Part shown: in pieces, positions 1 through 7,843 of the stretch | Numbering within the stretch: position 1 is the stretch's first letter | Layout of the letters: each line of letters opens with the position of its first letter | Origin: Gordonia soli NBRC 108243 | GTDB taxonomy: Bacteria > Actinomycetota > Actinomycetes > Mycobacteriales > Mycobacteriaceae | Direction of reading: 5' to 3' | DNA length: 64,000 bases | NCBI RefSeq assembly: GCF_000334455.1 | Contig: NZ_BANX01000035.1 | Coordinates: 1-64,000, forward strand | Translations under genes and position numbers: made by a program | The notes under the pieces: model-generated | Seen by the model: the letters and a program-made list of their open reading frames with translations, nothing else | What the model was told of the DNA's origin: nothing | Databases searched by the model: none

Positions 1-6
1 ACATGA

Positions 7-498
7 TCAGTCCTCGCCGATCACGCGCCGCGCAAAGCCCTCTGTTCGCGTTCGCAGGCTCTCGATGCGTGCCAGGCGTACGGCTTCGGGGTCTTCGCCG
101 GCGAAGATCTTCGACGGCTTGGCGCGGACGTTGGCGTTGCACTGGAAATCTGAGCAGATCAGCGTGCCGAGGGTGTCACCCTTGCGTCCGGCGGCGCCAC
201 CGCGTTTCGCGCTGTAGAACACCACCTCGTTGGGCAGTTGGACGTCCTCGCAGAGCGAGCACTGCGGGCGCCGGCGAGGTTGCTTCGCGCCGAGTCGGAG
301 CATGACCCCGACGGGCTCGTCGTCGACGATGGCGATCAGATATGCGACGAGCGGCAACTTGGGATCGCGCCAGCCGATGAAGTCGCGCTTCTCCCAATCG
401 ATCTCATCGAAGTCGGGGGGCAGCGTCAGCGACTTGCGCTCACGGCGCGTGGCATTGACGAAGGCGGCGCGGATCTGCGCCTCGGTGAGGGCGTGCAT
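7..498 (-). CDS. FBP domain zinc-finger protein (FusB/EF-G-binding-like)
   Basis: The 163-residue product matches the actinobacterial FBP family, whose C-terminal treble-clef zinc finger is related to the fold of FusB-type elongation-factor-G binding proteins. Four cysteines that would bind zinc are visible as C80-x2-C83 and C115-x4-C120, followed by the family's NANVRAKPSK stretch. The N-terminus (MHALTEAQIRAAFVNATRRE) is typical of the family. I chose the ATG at 498 because AAGGA lies 8 nt upstream; a longer reading to 762 has no family support. The gene lies just outside the defence operon and may be chromosomal flank rather than cargo. Binding to the ribosome or EF-G is inferred from the family only. 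Confidence 0.8.
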   Translation of the reverse strand: MHALTEAQIRAAFVNATRRERKSLTLPPDFDEIDWEKRDFIGWRDPKLPLVAYLIAIVDDEPVGVMLRLGAKQPRRRPQCSLCEDVQLPNEVVFYSAKRGGAAGRKGDTLGTLICSDFQCNANVRAKPSKIFAGEDPEAVRLARIESLRTRTEGFARRVIGED

Positions 499-740
499 GA
501 GAAGAGTCCTTGAATGTCGTGCGGGTGGTGGAGGTATGCGTGACCCGGCACGGACCGTCGGCGACGCAATGGTCGACGGATGCACGTGCCTACGGGGCAA
601 GGCCCTCAAGCGAGGCCAGCGATGACGCCGGCAACCTCCTCGCGCCCAGCGGGCGTCCACCTGTACAACGACATGAGCCGCATGATGCCGCACCTCGGCG
701 ATGTGTGCAATCGAGTTTCGTGGCGCACACGCTGGGACGG

Positions 741-1122
741 TACTCAAGCACCCACGAGGCACCGTCTCTCCTTGAGAGGTGCCTGGCCCTGCGCGACCGT
801 GAACCGGTTGCGCTCCCGGCTCGTCCTACCGGTCGTCGACTCACGAGCAAGCTCAGCGACGCGTACCGCGAGGCCATCGTCGCCGTGTACATCACAGAAG
901 ACACGAGCCTTCCTCAACTTGCGGAACGGTACGGCGTCAGTGACTATTCGATCCGCATGATTCTGCGCGAAGCCGGAATCCCAGCGCCGCAAGGCGACCG
1001 ACGAGCAGATGGCTCGGGTTCGCGAGTTGTGGGCGGAAGGTTTGAAGCCCGAGGTAATCGCGATGGAGGTTGGGATGGGACATGCAAGTGTGCGGTTGAT
1101 CGTCGCAGGAATAGCTGACTAG
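741..1122 (+). pseudogene. Frameshifted double helix-turn-helix DNA-binding protein remnant
   Basis: Two helix-turn-helix-like segments lie in different frames. The first, around 822-982, contains LPQLAERYGVSDYSIRMIL in the frame of positions divisible by 3. The second starts near 985 in the next frame and contains KPEVIAMEVGMGHASVRLIV, ending at the TAG at 1120-1122. A single +1 shift near 980-985 would join them into one protein with tandem HTH units, like the DNA-recognition tails of recombinases and transposases. No catalytic domain is visible and the true start is unclear, so the left boundary is approximate. It converges on qatD and is probably debris from a mobile element. A sequencing indel could also explain the break. 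Confidence 0.5.
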
Positions 1123-1196
1123 ACGGTTCAGTGCCAGCCAGGATTCTGTCGATTGGGCTGTCAGTGACAAGCCCATCCGAACCGAGCGTGATGTCG

Positions 1197-1973
1197 TTAC
1201 TTCGCTTGGGCAAAGCGAACCATCCTCTGAACGGCAGGAGGAAGTAATGCGAACACCCCCTTTGAATCAACCTGGGAAGAGAAGTTCTTCCAGAAGATTC
1301 TACGAACCTCGGCGGAGTCAATCCCATACGCTCGCCCGACAGCTCGCTCAACATCTAGAGTCTGCCCCGGTTGCCTTGGTGAGGCGCCTCGACGATTCCC
1401 ACTTGGATGATCGGTTTCAGGCAGGAGCAACGTGATTGGGACACCCGCCATCCGCAATTTGGTTGGGTCCATGCCCTGGTTGACTGAGAACAAACAGCCG
1501 AGTTCGAGCGCCCGCTTGGTCTCCGATTCGGACCCGAGCCACCAGTGCAGGATCACGCGTTCCGCACCGGTCTGCTCAATCAAGTCGAGGACGAGTTTGG
1601 TCGCCTTGTAACTGTGAACAGAGATCAGGCGTGGGGTGGCCGCAGTGGTCGAGAGTACCGACTCAAGTACCCCTATCTGCCGTTTGATCGGAACGCGGGA
1701 AGCTCCGTCGAGTCCGACCTCCCCGACGAAAGCTGCATTCTCTAGTAGCGCTACGAAACGGCCCGCGTCGTAGCCTTTTTGCGCCGCTACCAGTCCAGGG
1801 TGGCAGCCCACTCCCCATACGGTGACCGCGTCGGATCGACGGCTAACCTCAACGTACTCGTCGAGCGACCTCGTCACGGCGAATACAACAGCGCCAAGCC
1901 CTTCCAGGGTGCGCGGTGCGATGTCGGCGACGACATGGGCGTGCAGGTCAAGAGGTGGAAGCGTCTGACTCAT
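1197..1973 (-). CDS. qatD: QatD, TatD-family metal-dependent hydrolase of the Qat anti-phage system
   Basis: This 258-residue protein is a TatD-like amidohydrolase-fold nuclease, the fourth component of QatABCD. Visible metal and active-site positions are D9-x-H11-x-H13, E85 in GEVGLD, H120, H143 in ILHWW and D188 in ETDHP, in the order seen in TatD proteins. It is the last gene of the operon: its ATG at 1973 overlaps the end of qatC by four bases (ATGA). QatD is required for defence in the described system, but its substrate is not established. The downstream side meets a convergent broken HTH gene. Assignment rests on fold motifs plus the order KAP ATPase, QatB, QueC-like, TatD-like. Confidence 0.9.
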   Translation of the reverse strand: MSQTLPPLDLHAHVVADIAPRTLEGLGAVVFAVTRSLDEYVEVSRRSDAVTVWGVGCHPGLVAAQKGYDAGRFVALLENAAFVGEVGLDGASRVPIKRQIGVLESVLSTTAATPRLISVHSYKATKLVLDLIEQTGAERVILHWWLGSESETKRALELGCLFSVNQGMDPTKLRMAGVPITLLLPETDHPSGNRRGASPRQPGQTLDVERAVGRAYGIDSAEVRRIFWKNFSSQVDSKGVFALLPPAVQRMVRFAQAK

Positions 1974-3262
1974 GCCAGGAATGCCCTCAATTCCCCCACT
2001 CCCGCTCGACAGAGGGCGAGAGCTTCTCTCGGCGGGTAGTCCTCAGGAAGTGACATCTTCATGACCATGCGGGGCTTCGGCTCCTCGGCTGCAAAGTCAT
2101 GCATCGCCTCAACGATGGACTTCTGACTGACGAAGGTCGCGTATCGATTGGCCGCGTCATTGGAGAGATACTCGGTCGCATCGATGATGCCAGCTGCATG
2201 AAAGGAGGCGCGGCGCACGAGACACCCGAAGCAGACACCGCATGACGATCCAGGCGCCACACCGCTGTAGCGGGCGTCGGTATGTGAACAGGAGTTGGTG
2301 GCGCTCAGGTACTCGGACGCCTCATTCGCACCGATCTTGTCGGCGACCTGGGCAAACATCTGACCTTTGGTGAGGTTCCGGAAGGGGTTCCGGATGATGC
2401 CGTGAGCGCCGACCTTCGTGAGTACCTCCTGCAGTTCGGCGAGGAACCGTGGGTGGGTGGTATGGGTTGATAGAGAGCCTCGACGCTCAGGGCCAAGCGG
2501 AGGGTTCAACGATGCAAACCCGTTCTCAGGGATCAGGAGTGGCTGGCCGGAGCGCTCGGCTGTAGCAAGACCAAGTGCGAGAAACAGAAGGGACCGGGAG
2601 CGGCTCGACGGTTCGCTCTTGAAGTCGGTGCCGTCCAGTCGCTTTGCCGTCCGGTTGAGGTGCGTCTGTCGGTGAATGACCGTGATGTCCGGCGCGGCCT
2701 TCTTGATCCGCTTCACCAGATCCTTCTGGAACGGTGAAATTGACATGGCGCTGAAATGCGAGACGAGCTCGAGGGTCGAACCCTTGTCGAGACTCAGCGC
2801 TGTGACGAGCGCGCCTGCTGCCGAATCCGCACCGCCACTTAATAGCACAGTTGCTGTAGGCGTCGCCTCCTCCAGTTCAAGGTCAGCAGTCGCACTGTCA
2901 GCTGCTTGAGTGAAGATGAAGCTCCAGTGATCACCACTAAGGAAGCCGATAGCCTGGGCAAGCTCGGAGGCGTAGGTCTGCCACGCAGCCGGATTACTGA
3001 CTTCTACGGTCAACTCGAAGTCGCGGTCATTCCAATCGGAGCCTCGCGCTTTGCGACGTACCGATCGATCCGCGGAGAACACGGCGAGCGCGATCCTAAC
3101 GAAATCAACATTCTCCTGACGTACCGGGCCAAAGGCGGTCAGATACGGATCAAGTGTTCCCGTGTAGGTCGACTTGGCTGAGCGCGTCCACAGGAAGACC
3201 TCATCGAAGGTGGATGCAGCATTCGCTGTCTGTTTGTCGACGGTCAGGAGAAAGCTGGTCAC
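1970..3262 (-). CDS. qatC: QatC, QueC-like PP-loop protein of the Qat system
   Basis: The 430-residue protein has an N-terminal extension of about 130 residues and then a QueC-like (7-cyano-7-deazaguanine synthase family) ATP pyrophosphatase domain. The PP-loop is SGGADS at residues 142-147. IPENGF is at 245-250, and a zinc site is suggested by C325, C341, C344 and C347. The start is GTG at 3262, overlapping the qatB stop as GTGA, which implies translational coupling. In the known system QatC is thought to catalyse a deazapurine-like nucleotide or peptide modification; the real substrate is unknown. No other queuosine synthesis genes sit beside it, so a defence role is favoured over a role in tRNA modification. 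Confidence 0.9.
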   Translation of the reverse strand: MTSFLLTVDKQTANAASTFDEVFLWTRSAKSTYTGTLDPYLTAFGPVRQENVDFVRIALAVFSADRSVRRKARGSDWNDRDFELTVEVSNPAAWQTYASELAQAIGFLSGDHWSFIFTQAADSATADLELEEATPTATVLLSGGADSAAGALVTALSLDKGSTLELVSHFSAMSISPFQKDLVKRIKKAAPDITVIHRQTHLNRTAKRLDGTDFKSEPSSRSRSLLFLALGLATAERSGQPLLIPENGFASLNPPLGPERRGSLSTHTTHPRFLAELQEVLTKVGAHGIIRNPFRNLTKGQMFAQVADKIGANEASEYLSATNSCSHTDARYSGVAPGSSCGVCFGCLVRRASFHAAGIIDATEYLSNDAANRYATFVSQKSIVEAMHDFAAEEPKPRMVMKMSLPEDYPPREALALCRAGVGELRAFLA

Positions 3263-4080
3263 TTGCCACCCCCGAAGATCTGCCCGAGTTCTTTGATGCC
3301 AGCCTCGATGGCACCGGAGATTTCTTGAGCCGACGCACCTGTAGTTGTGAGGGAGACTTGGCCGGCATAAACCTCGGCCGCGTCTCGGATCTCCTGCTCG
3401 GCTGCACGCCGTTTCTCACGTGAGGACTCAGCCCGGATACGCTCTCCGACTTCGGTGAGTGTCACGTTGGTGATGATGAGCTCGATGGATCGTCGCACAA
3501 TGTCGTCAGGTGCTGGGGTGTGATCAGCCGGCGCCTCAAGAATCCATTCGACGATCTCGGCTACCGTTTCCCTAGACTCGTCATCGGCGAGAGTGCTGTC
3601 CGCCTGACTCTCGAAAGCCGCTTCAACAATGCGAGTGCCAACGGCGACCATGTCACCTAACGCGAGTAGTTCGTCGTAGTCCAGCCCGGCATCCTCAAGT
3701 GTCGCCCGGTCACCAGACGCATAGGCCCGCGCCAACGCTCCGGCTCGACCGGCAGCACGAGAAGTTGAGCGGACCGATCGTTGTGCGCCACCGCTGGAGC
3801 GACCGCCGGCTCCATTGCCGCCCGACGATGCGCCATTACCCCCGCCACCCGGGCCATCACCCCCGCCACCGCGTCCGGCAAGAATTCGGATCGTGGGGCG
3901 CAGGTCGACATTCGGTACCGGTACAGTCGGCACACCTGGGATGCCGTCACCGTTCGGTGCGGTCTCTCCATCCCCAGTCGGGGCTGGCGCAGGAGCGTCG
4001 GTCAGCCAGTCCGCGATGTTGTCGCGCAGATCCTTGGCATCCTTACCGCCACTGCCGCCAAATGCTCCACTAGTTCCCAT
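3259..4080 (-). CDS. qatB: QatB, glycine-rich protein of the Qat system
   Basis: QatB has no enzymatic motif that I can see. The 273-residue product starts MGTSGAFGGSGGKDAKDL, which resembles other QatB proteins. It continues with a Pro/Gly-rich linker (about residues 27-100, including a GRGGGGDGPGGGGN tract) and a mostly helical C-terminal half ending IFGGGK. The ATG at 4080 lies inside the last codons of qatA (11-base overlap), and the end overlaps qatC, so all four genes are coupled. A Gly-rich tail reminiscent of a modifiable peptide makes QatB a possible substrate of QatC; that is inference. Confidence 0.85.
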   Translation of the reverse strand: MGTSGAFGGSGGKDAKDLRDNIADWLTDAPAPAPTGDGETAPNGDGIPGVPTVPVPNVDLRPTIRILAGRGGGGDGPGGGGNGASSGGNGAGGRSSGGAQRSVRSTSRAAGRAGALARAYASGDRATLEDAGLDYDELLALGDMVAVGTRIVEAAFESQADSTLADDESRETVAEIVEWILEAPADHTPAPDDIVRRSIELIITNVTLTEVGERIRAESSREKRRAAEQEIRDAAEVYAGQVSLTTTGASAQEISGAIEAGIKELGQIFGGGK

Positions 4081-5941
4081 TCGAATTGCCCCATGACTGG
4101 CGGACGGTCGTGATCGTCTGCCTTACCTGCTCCGAGGCTGCATCCGTATTCCACACAGCGAGCACCGGGTCGTAAACGGCGCCGCTCTCAGGCTTGAGGA
4201 GCATTACCGTGGCAACTTGGACGGCCGCCGGCGGAAGAAGTCTCAATGCCGCGATCACGGCGTCATCGATCCCCGTATGAGTGATGGCGAGACGCAGCAT
4301 GCCGGCGACTGAGTACTTCTGAATGCTCGGCTGATCACGGGTCTGCCTGCCAAGGTGGGTGATGAGCGTCCGGGCATCCTGTGTATCGAGCGCGCGCAGG
4401 GCGTCGTCATTGATGGTGGATCGTTCCGTCCTCAGCGATGAGGTCAGCGCACTTGCGATGTCCCGGATTCGCTCCGGCAGCCCATCGTCAATCAGTTCGA
4501 TGCCTGCAAACGAGGCGGCGAGAAATAGATAACCATGGACGTCGGACGCGTCGAGAACGGGTGGCAGTTTAGCCCAGCGGATAAGGGTGTCGCTGAATCC
4601 ACCCTCGACTTTCGGAGCATCCTCGCCTGACTCGGTCGCTGTCTTGCCCTTTGGCTTTGGTTTGGAAGATTCCTCCTCATTCGTCTCCTCCTCGGGGACC
4701 GAGGTGGGTGCGTTGGCAGCCAGCTCAAGGGCGTCGAGCTGATCACGGAGCTTGTTCTGCGCCAGCCATTGGAGCACGGTCTCGAAGTCGGGACGAAACA
4801 GCCGTTCAAGCACCATCAACTTGGCGACCGCGTCGGATGGCAGCGTGATGCCGCGGCGATGAGACACGCTCTGCCGGACGTTCAAATCGTTCAGGAAGCG
4901 CTTGATGCGGCGAGGGTTCCCCCGGAATTTCTCGTACAGGATCGGAGTCAAACGCGCAGCGACGGCTAGCTCCTCGGCAAGGTCAACACCCTCCGGGATG
5001 GCCACGTCATCCAGCGAGCCGCTCGATCGGCGAAGCTCGGCGCAGGAGGCCACGAGCGCGTCGTGAACCTCAGAGGTCGTCTTGCCTTCCGATAGCAGCA
5101 AGAACAGGTACGCATGAGTATCGAACCGACTGAGTCCGGGTAGCGGAATAGTCGTCTGGACAATCTTGTGCAGGTAGAGCTTGGCTGGGCTCTCAGCCCC
5201 TGCGTCCTTCCCATCCGACGCCTTCAACCGTTGCTGGATGGCGTCGGCGACCCGGTCCTCATCTGCCGCGATCACGAATGACATCCCTTTAGCAGACAGA
5301 AAGAGGCGGATCGCCTCCAAGGTTTCAACCACCGTTTCCGGCAGACATCTATCGAGGTCATCGACCAGGACGACCACACGGGAGATGTGCTGGAGGCCAT
5401 CCGAGGCGAGCAGCTCCTCGAAGTCCTCGCGGAAGCCTGCAAGGCCACGGTCGGGGGAGTCTTCTTTGTCCGGCTCCTCTTTGATAAGCCCGAGGACGTC
5501 GTCGACAGACGGAAGTTGCAGTGCGATACCTGCCTTCGCGGCCACCTTGAATGCTTTCGCCCAGTGCACCCGGCCAGTCAGACGCTTGAGCAGACTCTTA
5601 GCTGCATCTCCGGTATCGGTCTTGATCTCCCCAGCGAGGCCATCAAGCACCTCGGTAATGAGGCTCTCTTTCGGTCCGACTGCCGGGTCGTAGCTCCACG
5701 GCTGCGTCGGAATGACGAGAACTCGGTCTTGCTCGGAATCGTTGCGCACGTTAATTTCACGCTGTACAAGCTCCAAGACACTTGTCTTCCCGCTACCCCA
5801 TGCCCCAGACAGGCCGAGTGCAATCGGATCAAGCGTGTCATCGAGTACCGCATCCACGATCGTCGTGGCGACAGCATCAAAGGAAAGGAGGTCTCGATCC
5901 GCGGGTTCATCGGACCACAGCGGGTATCTGGAATCGGTCAT
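4070..5941 (-). CDS. qatA: QatA, KAP-family P-loop NTPase of the Qat system
   Basis: This 623-residue protein is a KAP-family STAND-like ATPase. Walker A is GAWGSGKT at residues 46-53 and Walker B is VVVLVDDLDR at about 189-198, followed by the KAP-type stretch SFVIAADEDR. The C-terminal half is mainly helical, with an acidic/lysine-rich linker near 420-450 (EEETNEEESSKPKPKGK). KAP ATPases occur in several phage-defence systems, where the NTPase is thought to sense or signal infection. The ATG at 5941 overlaps the stop of the upstream AbiJ/HEPN-like gene as ATGA. GC content and codon choice look lower and less biased than in the backbone, consistent with horizontal transfer. Confidence 0.9.
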   Translation of the reverse strand: MTDSRYPLWSDEPADRDLLSFDAVATTIVDAVLDDTLDPIALGLSGAWGSGKTSVLELVQREINVRNDSEQDRVLVIPTQPWSYDPAVGPKESLITEVLDGLAGEIKTDTGDAAKSLLKRLTGRVHWAKAFKVAAKAGIALQLPSVDDVLGLIKEEPDKEDSPDRGLAGFREDFEELLASDGLQHISRVVVLVDDLDRCLPETVVETLEAIRLFLSAKGMSFVIAADEDRVADAIQQRLKASDGKDAGAESPAKLYLHKIVQTTIPLPGLSRFDTHAYLFLLLSEGKTTSEVHDALVASCAELRRSSGSLDDVAIPEGVDLAEELAVAARLTPILYEKFRGNPRRIKRFLNDLNVRQSVSHRRGITLPSDAVAKLMVLERLFRPDFETVLQWLAQNKLRDQLDALELAANAPTSVPEEETNEEESSKPKPKGKTATESGEDAPKVEGGFSDTLIRWAKLPPVLDASDVHGYLFLAASFAGIELIDDGLPERIRDIASALTSSLRTERSTINDDALRALDTQDARTLITHLGRQTRDQPSIQKYSVAGMLRLAITHTGIDDAVIAALRLLPPAAVQVATVMLLKPESGAVYDPVLAVWNTDAASEQVRQTITTVRQSWGNSNGN

Positions 5942-6771
5942 TCTTCCCCCTTGCTGGAGTGCAGCGACTCCAAGTCCTTCAGAGCTCCGACTAGCACTTG
6001 TTGAGCGATCCGCGCCGTCTCAATACGTGGCGCGAAGTTCTCCCGAAGTTGTTGTCGGGGATGGATGTAGTTGCGGAAACGTCGCACCTGATCAGCGTGC
6101 TCAGCGACATCGGTACTCAGCACGCCAATATCCTTGGCTACAGCAATAAGCTCAGACAGTGTCCAGCTCTGTGTCGGTTTGACCTTCTGATCCCGACCCC
6201 TGGGGGCCGCACCACTGGTGGCGAAGGTCGGCGCCTGTGCTACCGCAAGTTCCGCCAGCAACCCTTCGAGCGTGCTTCCTACGAGGAAGATCACGGAGAG
6301 CGGCGCATCAGCTTTCATCGCCCGATCAATCTCGGCCAGCCGCGCCTGTACAACGTCGGTTGCCGTGAGTGCGCTCGGGAGCGCGGAGAGGTCGACCGTG
6401 CCGAAATTCTTGTTCAGGAAGGCGGTATCAACCGAGACGCCGGATTCCCTGGCTGCACTAAACTCAGATCGGAGGTGGTCGTGCACGCGTTGCTCGGCCT
6501 CGCCAATCGACTCGTCGGCAGTGAGCTTGCCATCTTTCCAGTAGTCGAGCAGTTCGAGATTGAGCTTGGCAATGGTCGCATCCGGGAGCTCCTGCCACAT
6601 TCGACGTAGCAGTTTCGCCTTGGACTCGTAATTTCCGGCATAGGGGTCAACACCAACAGCCGTGACAACGAAGTCCTTGAACGTCGCGTTCGGAAAGTCC
6701 AGGACCCCGCCGCCACTCATGCCCAGCAAGACCTCAAGTTTGCGTTTGGTGGGGTTGTCGAGATTAGCCAC
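5938..6771 (-). CDS. AbiJ-NTD-like / HEPN-like putative abortive-infection protein
   Basis: The 277-residue product has two visible parts. Residues 10-80, with LEVLLGMSGGGVLDFPNATF and later LNLELLDYWKD, resemble the N-terminal domains of AbiJ-type abortive-infection proteins. The C-terminal half resembles a HEPN/DUF4145-type helical domain ending in RRFRNYIHP (R231-x5-H237), the usual position of the HEPN RNase motif. I chose GTG at 6771, with GAGGAG upstream; it overlaps the truncated hsdM stop. An upstream start at 6807 is possible. It is coupled to qatA by an ATGA overlap, so it is probably co-expressed with Qat. The RNase or abortive function is inferred from motif and context. This gene is not one of the four described Qat components. 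Confidence 0.65.
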   Translation of the reverse strand: MANLDNPTKRKLEVLLGMSGGGVLDFPNATFKDFVVTAVGVDPYAGNYESKAKLLRRMWQELPDATIAKLNLELLDYWKDGKLTADESIGEAEQRVHDHLRSEFSAARESGVSVDTAFLNKNFGTVDLSALPSALTATDVVQARLAEIDRAMKADAPLSVIFLVGSTLEGLLAELAVAQAPTFATSGAAPRGRDQKVKPTQSWTLSELIAVAKDIGVLSTDVAEHADQVRRFRNYIHPRQQLRENFAPRIETARIAQQVLVGALKDLESLHSSKGEE

Positions 6772-7483
6772 GTCCGTGCCACTCCTCAGCACCAGGCGGT
6801 GCCGCATTGAGCTTGTCTCGCGCCCAGGTGGCGTTGTCCTTCTCCTGGCCGTAGATCGTCATGCCGCGCGGTGCCTCGGCGGCAGCCTTGAGCAGCAGGG
6901 AGCCGGACCCACACGCCGGGTCGTAGACGGTCTGGTCCTGGCGGGTGTTCGGGCCGATACCGACCACCTTGGCGAGGATCCGGGAGACCTCGGCCGGCGT
7001 GGAGAACTGCCCCTTGCTCTTGCCGGACTCGGTGGCGAAGTGGCGCATCAGGTACTCATAGGCGTCGCCGAGTAGGTCGTCGCCCTCAGCGCGCGAGCCA
7101 CGGAAGTCGAGATCGGTGAAGATGGGGACCAGCTTGGAGAGGCGGTGCTGCATCTCCTTGCCCTTGCCGAGCTTCTCTTCGTCGTTGAAGTCGGCCTGGT
7201 CGATGACATTGCGCAGATCGTTGGCGTCGGCCAGCTTGGCGATGATCTTGTTGAAGCGGTCGCCGATCGCCTTGTCGCTTTTGGCGGCGAGTATGTCGTC
7301 GAATGAGCCACCCTCAGGCACCTCAATGAGGCTGCTGGCGTCGGTCTTAGCTTTGTCGGACACGTACTTCACGAACAGCAGCGTCAGGATGCAGTCCTTG
7401 TACTGGCTGGCGTCCATGCCGCCACGAAGCTGGTCGCAACTTGCCCACAGTGATGAGTAGAGATCCGACTTCTTAAGCGCCAC
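6764..7483 (-). pseudogene. hsdM: Truncated type I restriction methyltransferase (hsdM 5' part)
   Basis: The 239-residue product begins like HsdM (LKKSDLYSSLWASC, then GGMDASQYKD) and keeps the N-terminal helical domain and SAM motif I, DPACGSGSLLLKA at 188-200. It stops soon after YGQEKDNATW. The NPPF/Y catalytic motif and the whole C-terminal half are missing; intact HsdM is usually about 500 residues or more. No hsdS or hsdR follows, so methylation activity is not expected. GTG at 7483 is preferred because AGGAAG precedes it; ATG at 7513 is possible. The 3' end runs straight into the AbiJ/HEPN-like gene, which looks like a deletion or replacement junction at which the Qat genes replaced the rest of an hsd operon. 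Confidence 0.8.
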
Positions 7484-7561
7484 AGCTGGTCTTCCTGTTG
7501 TGTCTGCAGGCATTTGTGATGCCCATTGTACCATTACTAGAACATTTGTACGAGAACTTTG

Positions 7562-7585
7562 CGGCGGTCTGGATTTGAACCATCG
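7562..7585 (-). other. tRNA T-arm-like remnant
   Basis: On the minus strand this stretch contains GGTTCAAATCC followed by an acceptor-like tail ending CGCCGCA, as in the last part of a tRNA. The stem beside the loop pairs poorly and no anticodon arm can be folded upstream. It lies between the intact tRNA gene and hsdM' and could be a leftover attachment-site or tRNA fragment from island integration. Weak call. Confidence 0.25.
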
Positions 7586-7609
7586 GTTTCCGGCTCGCGG
7601 ACATGTTCC

Positions 7610-7663
7610 GTGTCGGTTCGAGTAAAAACGTTGCGGTGCCCCCAGTCGGACTCGAACCGACAC
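7610..7663. repeat. 14-bp perfect inverted repeat using the tRNA T-arm
   Basis: GTGTCGGTTCGAGT at 7610-7623 is the exact reverse complement of ACTCGAACCGACAC at 7650-7663, which is the T-arm of the adjacent tRNA. The 26-base spacer includes the tRNA 3' end. An inverted partial copy of the tRNA beside the gene suggests a recombination scar at the island edge. Confidence 0.7.
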
Positions 7664-7710
7664 TGGGCGGATTTTAAGTCCGCTGCCTCTGCCAATTGGG
7701 CTATAGGGGC
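7637..7710 (-). tRNA. tRNA with UAA anticodon (would read the Leu codon UUA)
   Basis: A full cloverleaf folds on the minus strand: acceptor GCCCCTA/TGGGGGC, D-arm, anticodon stem GCGGA/TCCGC with loop CTTAAAA, five-base variable loop CCAGT, T-arm GTCGG/CCGAC, discriminator A. The anticodon read from the loop is TAA, which specifies leucine. The variable loop is short (class I), whereas ordinary bacterial tRNA-Leu has a long variable arm. The encoded 3' end is ACCG, so the terminal CCA is not fully genomic. The defence island begins at its 3' end, a common integration position. Confidence 0.85.
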
Positions 7711-7770
7711 GTGCCGATCAGCATGCCATGTGCCTACGCCCCGACCGTCGGCGCGACCTCGCTTCGACGA

Positions 7771-7792
7771 TGCGACCTCAGAGGAGGTCGCA
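7771..7792 (-). terminator. Hairpin downstream of the phospholipase C gene
   Basis: TGCGACCTC (7771-7779) and GAGGTCGCA (7784-7792) form a 9-bp stem with a 4-base loop, about 50 bases past the stop of the minus-strand phospholipase gene. There is no U-tract. GAGGTCGC recurs at 7803-7810. The rest of 7711-7843 shows no gene. Confidence 0.45.
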
Positions 7793-7843
7793 GGAACGGA
7801 ATGAGGTCGCGGGAACGGTGGGCCGCCCGGCCGGGCCGGGGAC

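Noticed and set aside
7784..7818. AGGTCGC-GGAACGG direct repeats as a possible CRISPR-like unit
   Set aside because: Only two imperfect copies 19 bp apart, with no spacers and no cas genes.
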